DNA of 64,000 nt from Clostridia bacterium (GTDB taxonomy: Bacteria; Bacillota; Clostridia; Oscillospirales; Acutalibacteraceae), in assembly GCA_017520705.1 (NCBI GenBank), contig JAFXFF010000032.1:1-64000 (forward strand). The letters run 5' to 3'. The notes beneath the pieces are model-generated. The model did not search any database, had not been told where the DNA came from, and worked only from the letters and a program-made list of their open reading frames with translations. A program made the translations under genes and the position numbers. Shown here piece by piece: positions 8,080-14,296 of the stretch (its first letter is position 1; each line of letters starts with the position of its first letter).

Positions 8080-8122
8080 GTGCAGACTGCACTATTATAA
8101 CTATACCATATATAAAAAGGAA
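8080..8122 (-). promoter_or_regulatory. hydrogenase operon promoter with a dyad at the start site
   Basis: On the minus strand TATAAT lies at 8099-8094, with a weak -35 (TTCCTT, 8122-8117) at 17 bp. Immediately downstream, over the expected start point, is the perfect dyad GTGCAG-A-CTGCAC (8080-8092), a candidate operator. It does not match the Rex consensus. Confidence 0.55.
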
Positions 8123-8187
8123 AATCCAGTCTTTTTTTGCGGTTTTTTCGGGTTTTTGATATTTTTTTCACAAATTTAGAGCAGTGG

Positions 8188-8300
8188 CGGGCCGGGGCGC
8201 TCGTGGGGCGGTTAGACCGCTAACTCGGTGGCGCCCCTTTGAAATACGGCATCCGCCGTATTTCCCGCACAAGTGCCGATACATCCGGCCGCCCGCATAA
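8188..8300. repeat. hairpin-rich repeat family 2, copy 1
   Basis: Shares a skeleton with 9063-9175: GGCGCTCGTGG, TTAGACCGC, CGGTGGCGCC, a variable hairpin (here ATACGGC/GCCGTAT), then CACAAGTGCCGATACATCC. The outer stem GGGGCGC/GCGCCCC is kept by different bases in the other copy. It fills most of the gap upstream of the hydC promoter. Confidence 0.75.
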
Positions 8301-8302
8301 GA

Positions 8303-8335
8303 AAAACACCCACACCAAACGGTGTGGGTGTGGTT
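8303..8335 (-). terminator. bidirectional terminator of the XRE gene
   Basis: Hairpin CACCCACACC-AAAC-GGTGTGGGTG, followed on the minus strand by TTTTT. Lies just after the XRE stop codon. Confidence 0.8.
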
Positions 8336-8343
8336 CTCTACGT

Positions 8344-8613
8344 TCAATCCAGATATTCGGCGGCGAAATCGCCCCACAACTCCTGAGGCTGTACCTTAAA
8401 AATATGGCACAAGCACGCCAATTCATAATCCGTCACAATGCGATCGTTGCTCTCAATGCGGCTGATCATCTGCTGATCCATATTGACCCCCAAGGTTTGC
8501 ATCTTGGATGCCAGATCTTGCTGGGTCATTTGATTCTTCACCCGCAACAGCCGCATATTCTCGGAAATCACGTTTTTCTTGTCAAAAAATTGAATTTTCT
8601 TCATTGTTCTCAC
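8344..8613 (-). CDS. small XRE-family DNA-binding regulator
   Basis: About 89 residues dominated by a Cro/C1-type helix-turn-helix: LRVKNQMTQQDLASKMQ, then QQMISRIESNDR, followed by the usual ELACLCHIFKVQPQELW tail. The GTG at 8613 is preferred because AAGG lies 7 nt upstream; an ATG at 8604 is the alternative. It is divergent from the 87-residue gene at 8696, and a dyad (8664-8678) lies between them, so autoregulation is likely. It is more AT-rich than neighbouring core genes, which fits acquired DNA. Confidence 0.8.
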   Translation of the reverse strand: MRTMKKIQFFDKKNVISENMRLLRVKNQMTQQDLASKMQTLGVNMDQQMISRIESNDRIVTDYELACLCHIFKVQPQELWGDFAAEYLD

Positions 8614-8663
8614 GCCAATACCTTGTATTTTACTTGACATTAGCATATTTTGTGCCGTAAAAT

Positions 8664-8678
8664 ACGTTACATAAACGT
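8664..8678. promoter_or_regulatory. candidate operator between divergent genes
   Basis: Dyad ACGTT-ACATA-AACGT between the XRE gene and the 87-residue gene, just upstream of the latter's ribosome-binding site. Probably bound by the XRE protein (inferred from position). Confidence 0.5.
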
Positions 8679-8695
8679 AAGTTAGGAGGGTATGC

Positions 8696-8959
8696 GTGCG
8701 TTTTTATGAAGAGTGTGTACGCATCGCCAAAAGTGTGGGCGCTGTTATGGACGAACAACGACGCAGACAATTTGCAAAAACGCCTGTGGAAGAATGGTAC
8801 CATCCGCTCGGTCGGTGGATCTGTCGTCTGTTGCCGCCCAATTCCTATTTGCGCGAGGCACTGACGGTGTTGGGATACCGTTCCGACGAGGAAATATCCC
8901 GTTATTTGGTAGAATTTTCGCAGAATTATTGGAAATTGGTATATGCAGATATGCTATAA
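8696..8959 (+). CDS. hypothetical 87-residue protein
   Basis: Unrecognised small soluble protein starting MRFYEECVRIAK. It begins with GTG at 8696, preceded by a strong AGGAGGG site, and ends just before a terminator, so expression is likely. It has no signal peptide or membrane segment and is rich in aromatic residues (WYHPLGRWICRLL). It shares a divergent promoter region with the XRE regulator, so the two may form a regulator/target pair. AT-rich relative to flanking ribosomal genes. Function unknown. Confidence 0.65.
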   Translation: MRFYEECVRIAKSVGAVMDEQRRRQFAKTPVEEWYHPLGRWICRLLPPNSYLREALTVLGYRSDEEISRYLVEFSQNYWKLVYADML

Positions 8960-8963
8960 AGAG

Positions 8964-8996
8964 AAAACACCCACACCAAACGGTGTGGGTGTTTTG
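8964..8996 (+). terminator. terminator after the 87-residue gene
   Basis: Hairpin ACACCCACACC-AAAC-GGTGTGGGTGT followed by TTTTG. Nearly the same hairpin as at 8303-8335, so the two terminators flank the divergent gene pair as inverted copies. Confidence 0.82.
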
Positions 8997-9029
8997 CATA
9001 ACCAATAAGGTTGTACGCTCTTCGTAAAA

Positions 9030-9062
9030 TCAGCGCTTGCTGAACTGGGGAGCTCTACGGGC
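9030..9062 (-). repeat. second copy of the rpsI 3' end (candidate attachment-site remnant)
   Basis: On the minus strand this stretch encodes [10 protein letters not shown] followed by a stop, identical in protein sequence to the end of rpsI at 9243-9272 but with several synonymous base differences (about 26 of 33 bases match). The arrangement is what an integrative element leaves when it inserts at a gene's 3' end and supplies its own copy. No integrase remains in the window. Confidence 0.65.
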
Positions 9063-9175
9063 GGCGCAGGCGCTCGTGGAACGCTTAGACCGCCAAAGCG
9101 GTGGCGCCTGCCGCGAGAATGGGCATCGTCCATTCTCCCACACAAGTGCCGATACATCCGCTGCTCGTCGATAAA
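9063..9175. repeat. hairpin-rich repeat family 2, copy 2
   Basis: Same skeleton as 8188-8300. The outer stem is GCAGGCGC/GCGCCTGC, the inner hairpin ACCGC/GCGGT, and the variable hairpin AGAATGG/CCATTCT, followed by CACAAGTGCCGATACATCC. Stem bases differ from copy 1 while pairing is kept. Confidence 0.75.
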
Positions 9176-9177
9176 GA

Positions 9178-9210
9178 AAAAGACCACACCCGATTGGGTG
9201 TGGTCTTTTG
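9178..9210 (-). terminator. rpsI terminator
   Basis: Hairpin AAGACCACACCC-GATT-GGGTGTGGTCTT with a T-run on either side, 33 bp after the rpsI stop. Confidence 0.85.
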
Positions 9211-9242
9211 CGTATACAGTAGATAAGTGCAGTCGGCAAATA

Positions 9243-9647
9243 TCAGCGCTTGGAGAACTGAGGTGCACGACGAGCAGCTTTCAAGCCGTACTTCTTACGC
9301 TCCTTCATACGAGGATCGCGGGTCAGGAAGCCGGCCTTCTTCAGGGCAGAACGCAGGTTCTCGCTGTCGTACTGCAGCAGGGCACGGGCGATACCGTGGC
9401 GGATGGCGCCGGCCTGGCCGGTCACACCGCCGCCGGCAACGCGGCACTCGATGTCGAACTTCTCGGTCAGCTCGGTCAGAGCCAGAGGCTGACGGACGAT
9501 GAGCTTCAGGGTCTCCAGGCCGAAATAATCGTCGATGTCACGGCCGTTGATGGTCACCTTGCCGGTGCCCTCGTACAGGCGCACACGAGCCACAGAGGAC
9601 TTACGGCGACCGGTACCATAGAAGAAAGGTCTCTTATTGTAATCCAT
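9243..9647 (-). CDS. rpsI: 30S ribosomal protein S9
   Basis: S9/uS9 (134 residues, normal length) of the small ribosomal subunit head. The C-terminal tail ends in SKR, the family hallmark that reaches the P-site tRNA. The N-terminal [15 protein letters not shown] and the central [19 protein letters not shown] are conserved. It follows rplM by 19 nt, the universal rplM-rpsI operon. The 3' end is duplicated about 180 bp downstream (9030-9062). Confidence 0.97.
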   Translation of the reverse strand: MDYNKRPFFYGTGRRKSSVARVRLYEGTGKVTINGRDIDDYFGLETLKLIVRQPLALTELTEKFDIECRVAGGGVTGQAGAIRHGIARALLQYDSENLRSALKKAGFLTRDPRMKERKKYGLKAARRAPQFSKR

Positions 9648-9666
9648 AGTCGTTTGTCCTCCTTAA

Positions 9667-10092
9667 TTACAGCTCGTACACTTCGGGCTTCTGGCTGGCA
9701 TGGGGATGCTCAGCGCCGGCGAAGCAGTGCAGACGGGTCTCAGCCTTACGGCCGATGGTGGTGTTGGGGATCATGCCGCCCACAGCCAGCTCCATCGCCT
9801 TGGTGGGGCGCTGGGCCATCAGGGTGGCGTACTTGGTGGTCTTCAGGTTGCCGATCCAGCCGGTGTGACGCTGCCACTTCTTCTGCTCCAGCTTCTTGCC
9901 GGTCAGGACAGCCTGAGCGCAGTTGATGATGATGACGTTGTCACCGCAATCGACGTGGGGGGTGAAGGTGGGCTTGTGCTTGCCGCGCAGCAGAACAGCG
10001 GCCTCGGCAGCCACACGACCCAGGGGTTTGCCGGCGGCGTCGATGACGTACCACTTACGCTCGACCTGACCGGGCTTAGCCATAAAAGTCAT
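9667..10092 (-). CDS. rplM: 50S ribosomal protein L13
   Basis: L13/uL13, 141 residues, first gene of the rplM-rpsI operon. The conserved core GKPLGRVAAEAAVLLRGKHKP and the stretch GDNVIIINCAQAVLTGKK are visible. ATG at 10092 (MTFMAKPG) with an AGGAGGAACC site; an internal ATG three codons on is possible. The transcript has an untranslated leader of about 85 nt from the strong promoter at 10184-10212; it is G/C-rich and can pair (GGGTC/GACCC), as in the autoregulatory L13 leaders of Firmicutes, but I cannot confirm a match to that family. Confidence 0.97.
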   Translation of the reverse strand: MTFMAKPGQVERKWYVIDAAGKPLGRVAAEAAVLLRGKHKPTFTPHVDCGDNVIIINCAQAVLTGKKLEQKKWQRHTGWIGNLKTTKYATLMAQRPTKAMELAVGGMIPNTTIGRKAETRLHCFAGAEHPHASQKPEVYEL

Positions 10093-10183
10093 AGTAGGTT
10101 CCTCCTGTTGTTATAGTTGTGGGTCCGCAAGTGACCCGTGCGGCCCGTGGGTTAGGCGAGCCGACTCATCTCGAACGCGTTCT

Positions 10184-10212
10184 ATAATAACATAGGGAAA
10201 ATCGGCTGTCAA
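10184..10212 (-). promoter_or_regulatory. strong sigma-A promoter of rplM-rpsI
   Basis: Minus strand: TTGACA (10212-10207), 17-bp spacer, TATTAT (10189-10184). Confidence 0.85.
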
Positions 10213-10600
10213 GGGCTAAATTCCAGAATTTTTAATTTACATCCCTCACTCTCTCGATTTCTCGCGTTTTTACGCCGTTTTGCTCTGTTTCTCATTTTTC
10301 ATTTCATTTTTTCGCGAGGATGAAAAAACACCGATAAACCCAGATATACCAACGGATTTCGCTGTTTTTGCCTCTCCCACCACAAGATATAGTGGTGGGA
10401 AAAAACGAGAACAAAAACGAACCCAAAACAGTACCAAAAAAAAGAAATTAATTGTGAGTAAATTTCACTCCTCACTCCTAATTCCTAACTCCTAACTTTC
10501 TATCATTGTCCGTATTATCGTACAACGGTTGGTTTACAATATAGACACAACGAGGGGGAAACACCCCGAAAACAAACCAACCAATAAGGAGGAAAAGGGT
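10213..10600. other. AT-rich gap with an NrdR-like dyad
   Basis: No credible gene. It holds the dyad CCCACCAC-AAGATATA-GTGGTGGG (10376-10399), whose core resembles an NrdR box; a related dyad occurs at 14147-14173. A heptamer-type repeat (CTCCTAA/TCCTAAC units) fills about 10467-10499. The AAGGAGG site of the next small gene is at 10586. Confidence 0.5.
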
Positions 10601-10735
10601 ATGAAATACGCATCCATCAGCAACAGCGAGAAATTCTGGGAGGTCATCTACGCCAGCGTGATGCTGGAGGGCAAGGAGCGTGAGGACGCCCTTCGTCGCC
10701 TGCAAGTGCCTGCCAATCCGAGCGCTGCGGCGTAA
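10601..10735 (+). CDS. 44-residue hypothetical protein
   Basis: Small acidic/basic protein beginning MKYASISNSEKFWEVIY and ending PANPSAAA. It has a strong AAGGAGG site 8-9 nt upstream and a strong intrinsic terminator 27 bp downstream, so it looks like a genuine single-gene unit despite its size. No signal peptide or membrane segment; probably mainly helical. It lies convergent with jag. Function unknown. Confidence 0.6.
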   Translation: MKYASISNSEKFWEVIYASVMLEGKEREDALRRLQVPANPSAAA

Positions 10736-10761
10736 GCCGCCCTCGGGCTTGCAGGAATGAA

Positions 10762-10797
10762 AAACGGCTCTGTGCAGTGATGCACAGAGCCGTTTTT
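10762..10797 (+). terminator. bidirectional terminator between the 44-residue gene and jag
   Basis: Perfect 15-bp stem AACGGCTCTGTGCA/TGCACAGAGCCGTT with a GTGA loop followed by TTTTTG. The A-run on the left lets it also end the jag transcript. Confidence 0.9.
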
Positions 10798-10810
10798 GTG
10801 TTCTATTTAA

Positions 10811-11698
10811 TTAAAACTCAATCTTGCCGTACAGGGTGGCGCTGTCCTCTTTTTCAGAGGACGTGCGGGTGGGGGCGAAATCGTCCGCCACGGGCAGCGA
10901 GAAACTGCGGGACTGGAACTCGCGAACGGGACGCTCGGGAGCGGTCACCTGATAGTTGTCGTCCCGACGCTCGCGGCGCTCACCGCGACCACGGCCACCG
11001 CCGTTGCCGCGACCGCCGCGGTTGCGACCGCCACGGCTCTGGCGCTCGCCCTTATCCTTATTGGGATTGTCATCGGAGGGCCCGATGATGACGTGGCGAC
11101 GGTCGTCGGAGCCGACGGACCAGGAAATGACACCCTCCATCTGCTGGACGGTGGTGTGGATGATGCGACGCTCGTAGGGGTTCATGGGCTCCAGAGAGTT
11201 ACGGCGACCGGTACGGGCGGTCTGACCGCCCAGACGGCGGGCCAGTGCCACCAGCGCCTGCTCCCGCTTCTCGCGGTAGTTGCCGATGTCCAGAGTCACA
11301 CGATAATAGGCGTTATCGGCGCGGTTAGCCACCAGACCCGCCAGATACTGCAGGGCATCCAGGGTCTCGCCACGGCGACCGATGATAAAGCCCAGATTCT
11401 CGCCATCCAGAGAGATGACGCAGCCGTTGTCCTGCTCGGTGACGGTGCAGGTGAAATCCTCCACACCCAAGCCGGCCAGCACCTTACGCAGGTAGGCCTC
11501 GGCAGCGGCGGCGGCGATGCCGCCCACCACGGCGCCCTTAACGATGGCGGGGGTGCCGCCAAACAGGCCCAGCACCTTCTTCTCAGGCTCCTGCACGATC
11601 TCAAAGGCGATGGCATCCTCAGCCACACCCAGCTCCTCTACGATCAGAGCCTTGGCCTCCTCGATAGAAGCGGCCTCCTTGATGATTTCCTTACTCAT
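10811..11698 (-). CDS. jag: RNA-binding protein Jag/KhpB
   Basis: Single-strand RNA-binding protein linked to cell elongation and division in Firmicutes. The 295 residues read: Jag-N domain (about 1-50), KH domain with GFIIGRRGETLDALQYL (about 105-130), R3H domain ending in MNPYERRIIHTTVQ (about 170-185), then a low-complexity RG-rich tail (GGRNRGGRGNGGGRGRGERR) and a C-terminal segment. The RG-rich tail is longer than in the Bacillus protein and resembles eukaryotic RGG RNA-binding tails. It lies 2 bp after yidC, the conserved arrangement. Confidence 0.95.
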   Translation of the reverse strand: MSKEIIKEAASIEEAKALIVEELGVAEDAIAFEIVQEPEKKVLGLFGGTPAIVKGAVVGGIAAAAAEAYLRKVLAGLGVEDFTCTVTEQDNGCVISLDGENLGFIIGRRGETLDALQYLAGLVANRADNAYYRVTLDIGNYREKREQALVALARRLGGQTARTGRRNSLEPMNPYERRIIHTTVQQMEGVISWSVGSDDRRHVIIGPSDDNPNKDKGERQSRGGRNRGGRGNGGGRGRGERRERRDDNYQVTAPERPVREFQSRSFSLPVADDFAPTRTSSEKEDSATLYGKIEF

Positions 11699-11700
11699 TC

Positions 11701-12879
11701 TTACTCCTCCTCAACTGTATCGTCGACGGTATCCTCAGGGATGTGATCGACGGTTTCCTGCGGCAGTTCAGCGGGGGTGGCTGTGGAGGCTGCCGCCTTT
11801 TTCTGTGTGATATCGCCCTTGGCACGGGCGCGGGCCTTGTTCTCCTCCTCCTGCCAGGCGGCCTGCTCCGCCAGACGGGCGGCCTTCAGCCGTTCCTTGT
11901 CCTCGCGGCGCTTACGGCGGCGCTCGGCGTACTCGGCCTCAGCCTGAGCACGGATCTTGGCCGGGTTCCACATGGCATTGAGAATCACCGTCTGCACCAT
12001 CGCCAACAGGTTGGAGAAGGTCCAGTACACCGCCACACCGGCGGGTACGGTGAAGGAGAAGATGAGGGACATCAAAGGCATCATATACATCATGGCGTTG
12101 TTGCAGCCGCCGGCCTGCTGCTGCTCCATGGACATAGCCGCCTTGGTATAGTGCATAGACAGCTGGCCGGAGAAGAAAGCGGACAGACCCGATGCCAGAA
12201 CAATGATCCAAAGCCAGTTGGGCTTGATGCCGTATTCAGTGGGCACCTCTAACAGAGAAATGCCGAAGATGGAAAATTCGTCACCGATTTTGTCAATGCC
12301 GTCCACCACGTCGGCGGCCTTGCCCAGGGAGATCTCGTGCTTCTCCACCAGAGCGTCGATCATCTCCTCACGATTGTCCTTGATCTCGTCGAAGAGGTAC
12401 AATTCACGGTAGTAGGACTGCTTGTTCTTCATCTGGGAGATCTTATCCTTATCCGTCTTGGCGTCCATATTGTCCACCGCCACCTCGATGCAGGTGTCGA
12501 TGTACTTGGAGTCCACATTTTGGATATACGTGACGGGCTTGTAGATAACGGCGATGACCGAGAACAGCACCAGCATCTGCACCAGCATGGGCAGACAGCC
12601 GCCGGTCATCTTGACGCCCTCTTTTTCATACAGCTCCTGCTGCTTCATCATCGCCTTTTGGCGATCCTGGGCGTACTTTTTCTGGATGCGCTCCAGACGG
12701 GGGGCCAATCGGGCACGGTCTGCCTGACTCTTCTGATTCTTAATGGACAGGGGGAACAGAATCAGACGGGTCAGCACGGTGAAGATCAGCAGTGCCACAA
12801 AGTAGCTGGGGATGAGCTGATAGATCCACCGCATCAGCACGCCCAAGGGGCCTGCAAACAGGCTGAAAATTGCGTTCAT
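11701..12879 (-). CDS. yidC: membrane protein insertase YidC/OxaI
   Basis: Inserts membrane proteins alone or with SecYEG. 392 residues: an N-terminal transmembrane helix (GPLGVLMRWIYQLIP), the first core helix IFTVLTRLILFPLSIKNQKS with the conserved Arg of the hydrophilic groove, a KYAQDRQKAMMKQQELYEKEG coiled coil, four further membrane segments (PMLVQMLVLFSVIAVIY, NWLWIIVLASGLSAFF, MPLMSLIFSFTVPAGVAVYW among them) and a basic then acidic tail. An extra soluble loop of about 95 residues follows the second helix (Val-Asp-Ser to Phe-Gly-Ile). The start at 12879 has AAGGAGG; a longer in-frame reading upstream is rejected. Confidence 0.95.
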   Translation of the reverse strand: MNAIFSLFAGPLGVLMRWIYQLIPSYFVALLIFTVLTRLILFPLSIKNQKSQADRARLAPRLERIQKKYAQDRQKAMMKQQELYEKEGVKMTGGCLPMLVQMLVLFSVIAVIYKPVTYIQNVDSKYIDTCIEVAVDNMDAKTDKDKISQMKNKQSYYRELYLFDEIKDNREEMIDALVEKHEISLGKAADVVDGIDKIGDEFSIFGISLLEVPTEYGIKPNWLWIIVLASGLSAFFSGQLSMHYTKAAMSMEQQQAGGCNNAMMYMMPLMSLIFSFTVPAGVAVYWTFSNLLAMVQTVILNAMWNPAKIRAQAEAEYAERRRKRREDKERLKAARLAEQAAWQEEENKARARAKGDITQKKAAASTATPAELPQETVDHIPEDTVDDTVEEE

Positions 12880-12971
12880 AATGGGTTTCCTCCTTATTAT
12901 AATAGCGTTATCCGCCGTCACCGAGGAGGGAGAAGGGGTGTGACGATGGACGGGTATGTGAAGGTGTGAAT

Positions 12972-13017
12972 TAGCCGCCATAGGCGGCGTGGCCTCGCTC
13001 GCCGACTGCGTCGGCTA
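12972..13017. repeat. minimal remnant of the subfamily B palindromic repeat
   Basis: Only the two terminal hairpins remain: TAGCCGCC-ATA-GGCGGC on the left and GCCGAC-TGC-GTCGGC-TA on the right, back to back between yidC and yidD. Probably an internal-deletion footprint of the element seen at 24872-25481. Confidence 0.65.
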
Positions 13018-13033
13018 TATCCTACTCTATCTT

Positions 13034-13291
13034 TTACTTCTTCTTCCGCTTAAACAACTGCTCCGGCACGGGGTCGTAGCCACCGTGGCAGAGGGGGCTG
13101 CAGCGGAGAATCCGCCACACCGTCAGCCCCAGCCCCACGATGGCGCCGTAGCGCTGAAAGGCCTCCACCGCATAGGCGGAGCAGGTGGGGGTAAAGCGGC
13201 AATGCCCCCGATGCTGGGGCGGTACACTGCGCTGGTACAAGCGGACCAGCGCGATGAACCAGGTCTTAGGCAACAGCCAATGCCATTTCAT
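13034..13291 (-). CDS. yidD: membrane protein insertion efficiency factor YidD
   Basis: 85-residue YidD, an amphipathic peripheral membrane protein that helps YidC. The signature LYQRSVPPQHRGHCRFTPTC and the following SAYAVEAFQRYG are visible, along with the Cys-rich ILRCSPLCHGGYDP. It overlaps rnpA by 4 nt (ATGA), the usual coupling. Stop at 13034. Confidence 0.96.
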   Translation of the reverse strand: MKWHWLLPKTWFIALVRLYQRSVPPQHRGHCRFTPTCSAYAVEAFQRYGAIVGLGLTVWRILRCSPLCHGGYDPVPEQLFKRKKK

Positions 13292-13623
13292 TCCCCGATC
13301 ACTCCCAGCTGCTTAAGATGCTTGAGGATAACGGCGGTCAATTGGGTGCTCTTCATCTCCGGGGTGCGGGTGCGGGCCACGAACACGATATCGTACCCAC
13401 CCACCTGAGAGATCAGCGGGCGTAACCCCTCGCGGATGACCCGACGGGCACGGCTGCGCTGTACGGCGCACCCCACCTTTTTGCCGGTGGTGATGCCGAT
13501 GCGGGGATAGCCCAGACGGTTGGGACGCACATAGGTCACCAGCCCCGTATGCACCTGCGACTTGCCGCGGTAATACAGGGTACGGAAATCCTTGTTTTCA
13601 CATAGTGTAACCCAAGTGGCCAT
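13288..13623 (-). CDS. rnpA: ribonuclease P protein component
   Basis: Protein subunit of RNase P (111 residues), which matures tRNA 5' ends with the M1-type RNA. The RNR motif region is RSRARRVIREGLRPL, preceded by GITTGKKVGCAVQ. The ATG at 13623 follows AGGGAGA; an upstream in-frame extension would be translated through the palindromic repeat at 13652-13777 and is rejected. It lies between yidD and rpmH; the repeat and a terminator separate it from rpmH. Confidence 0.95.
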   Translation of the reverse strand: MATWVTLCENKDFRTLYYRGKSQVHTGLVTYVRPNRLGYPRIGITTGKKVGCAVQRSRARRVIREGLRPLISQVGGYDIVFVARTRTPEMKSTQLTAVILKHLKQLGVIGE

Positions 13624-13651
13624 AATGATCTCCCTTTGTTGATTAGGAGAA

Positions 13652-13777
13652 AGCCTCCCTCTTGAGGGAGGTGGCATCGCCATAGGCGATGACGGAGGGA
13701 GTTTTCTGACAGTAAAAACTGTTTTTACTCCCTCAGTCAAACGCTTTGCGTTTGCCAGCTCCCTCAGGAGGGAGCCT
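13652..13777. repeat. palindromic repeat, subfamily A, complete copy
   Basis: Ends AGCCTCCCTC and GGAGGGAGCCT. The left variable hairpin is CATCGCC-ATA-GGCGATG and the right one CAAACGC-AAA-GCGTTTG (read inward); each is followed by GACGGAGGGA or a variant. It is inserted in the normally tight rpmH-rnpA junction. Confidence 0.88.
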
Positions 13778-13807
13778 ACATTCTATCCAACCAATTTCTC
13801 ACACAAT

Positions 13808-13833
13808 AAAAAAAGCCACGATTGTATCGTGGC
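13808..13833 (-). terminator. terminator or attenuator after rpmH
   Basis: Hairpin GCCACGAT-TGT-ATCGTGGC followed on the minus strand by seven T residues, 10 bp after the rpmH stop. Confidence 0.85.
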
Positions 13834-13842
13834 CTCTTTTTC

Positions 13843-13977
13843 TTAGTGGGTCAGACGAGCTCTGCCCTTCGCTCTTCTGCGAGCCAGAACCTTGCGGCCA
13901 TTGGCAGTAGCCATTCTCTTACGGAAACCGTGCTCCATCTTGCGATGACGCTTCTTGGGCTGATAAGTACGGAACAT
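13843..13977 (-). CDS. rpmH: 50S ribosomal protein L34
   Basis: 44-residue L34, fully conserved in layout: [20 protein letters not shown], then [19 protein letters not shown] and RLTH. It marks the origin-proximal end of the minus-strand rpmH-rnpA-yidD-yidC-jag cluster. Normally dnaA lies next to it on the other strand; here the 2-kb LRR-dockerin gene intervenes. Upstream AAAGGGGGAGC serves as the ribosome-binding site. Confidence 0.97.
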   Translation of the reverse strand: MFRTYQPKKRHRKMEHGFRKRMATANGRKVLARRRAKGRARLTH

Positions 13978-14056
13978 ACCTCTGCTCCCCCTTTCGATCA
14001 ATCAAAGTGGTGCTGTAAAAGTGCGCAAAAACACACATACAGCCTAACAATGTGAT

Positions 14057-14086
14057 ATTATATACCAACTTGTCCGCAAAAGTCAA
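14057..14086 (-). promoter_or_regulatory. rpmH promoter
   Basis: Minus strand: TTGACT (14086-14081), 18-bp spacer, TATAAT (14062-14057). Confidence 0.85.
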
Positions 14087-14146
14087 GCAAAAAATCCTAC
14101 AGAATGCGGATTTTTCAAGGTTTTTTTCGCGTCTTGTGGTACCGTT

Positions 14147-14173
14147 TTCCACCAAACACAAGATATTGTGGAA
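14147..14173. promoter_or_regulatory. NrdR-box-like dyad upstream of rpmH
   Basis: Core CACAAGATATTGTG (14157-14170), flanked by TTCCAC and GTGGAA. It resembles the NrdR consensus ACACWATATATWGTGT, but no ribonucleotide reductase gene is nearby. A related dyad sits at 10376-10399. Confidence 0.4.
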
Positions 14174-14250
14174 GAAATAGGAGTGAGGAATGGGTGAGGT
14201 CATCGCAAACCGATGGTTATGTTGTAGCACCGCAGGGAAGGCTTGCCTGC

Positions 14251-14287
14251 AAAACATCACCCCCGAGGCTTCCCTCGGGGGTGATGT
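14251..14287 (-). terminator. terminator of the LRR-dockerin gene
   Basis: Long stem ACATCACCCCCGAGG/CCTCGGGGGTGATGT followed on the minus strand by TTTT, 10 bp after the stop. Confidence 0.88.
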
Positions 14288-14296
14288 AACCCATAT

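Noticed and set aside
8080..8092. Rex operator at the hydrogenase promoter
   Set aside because: The dyad GTGCAGACTGCAC lacks the TTGTGA/TCACAA half-sites of Rex.
9030..9239. Small minus-strand gene ending [10 protein letters not shown]
   Set aside because: Only the last ten codons match rpsI; the rest is repeat family 2 sequence without a ribosome-binding site.
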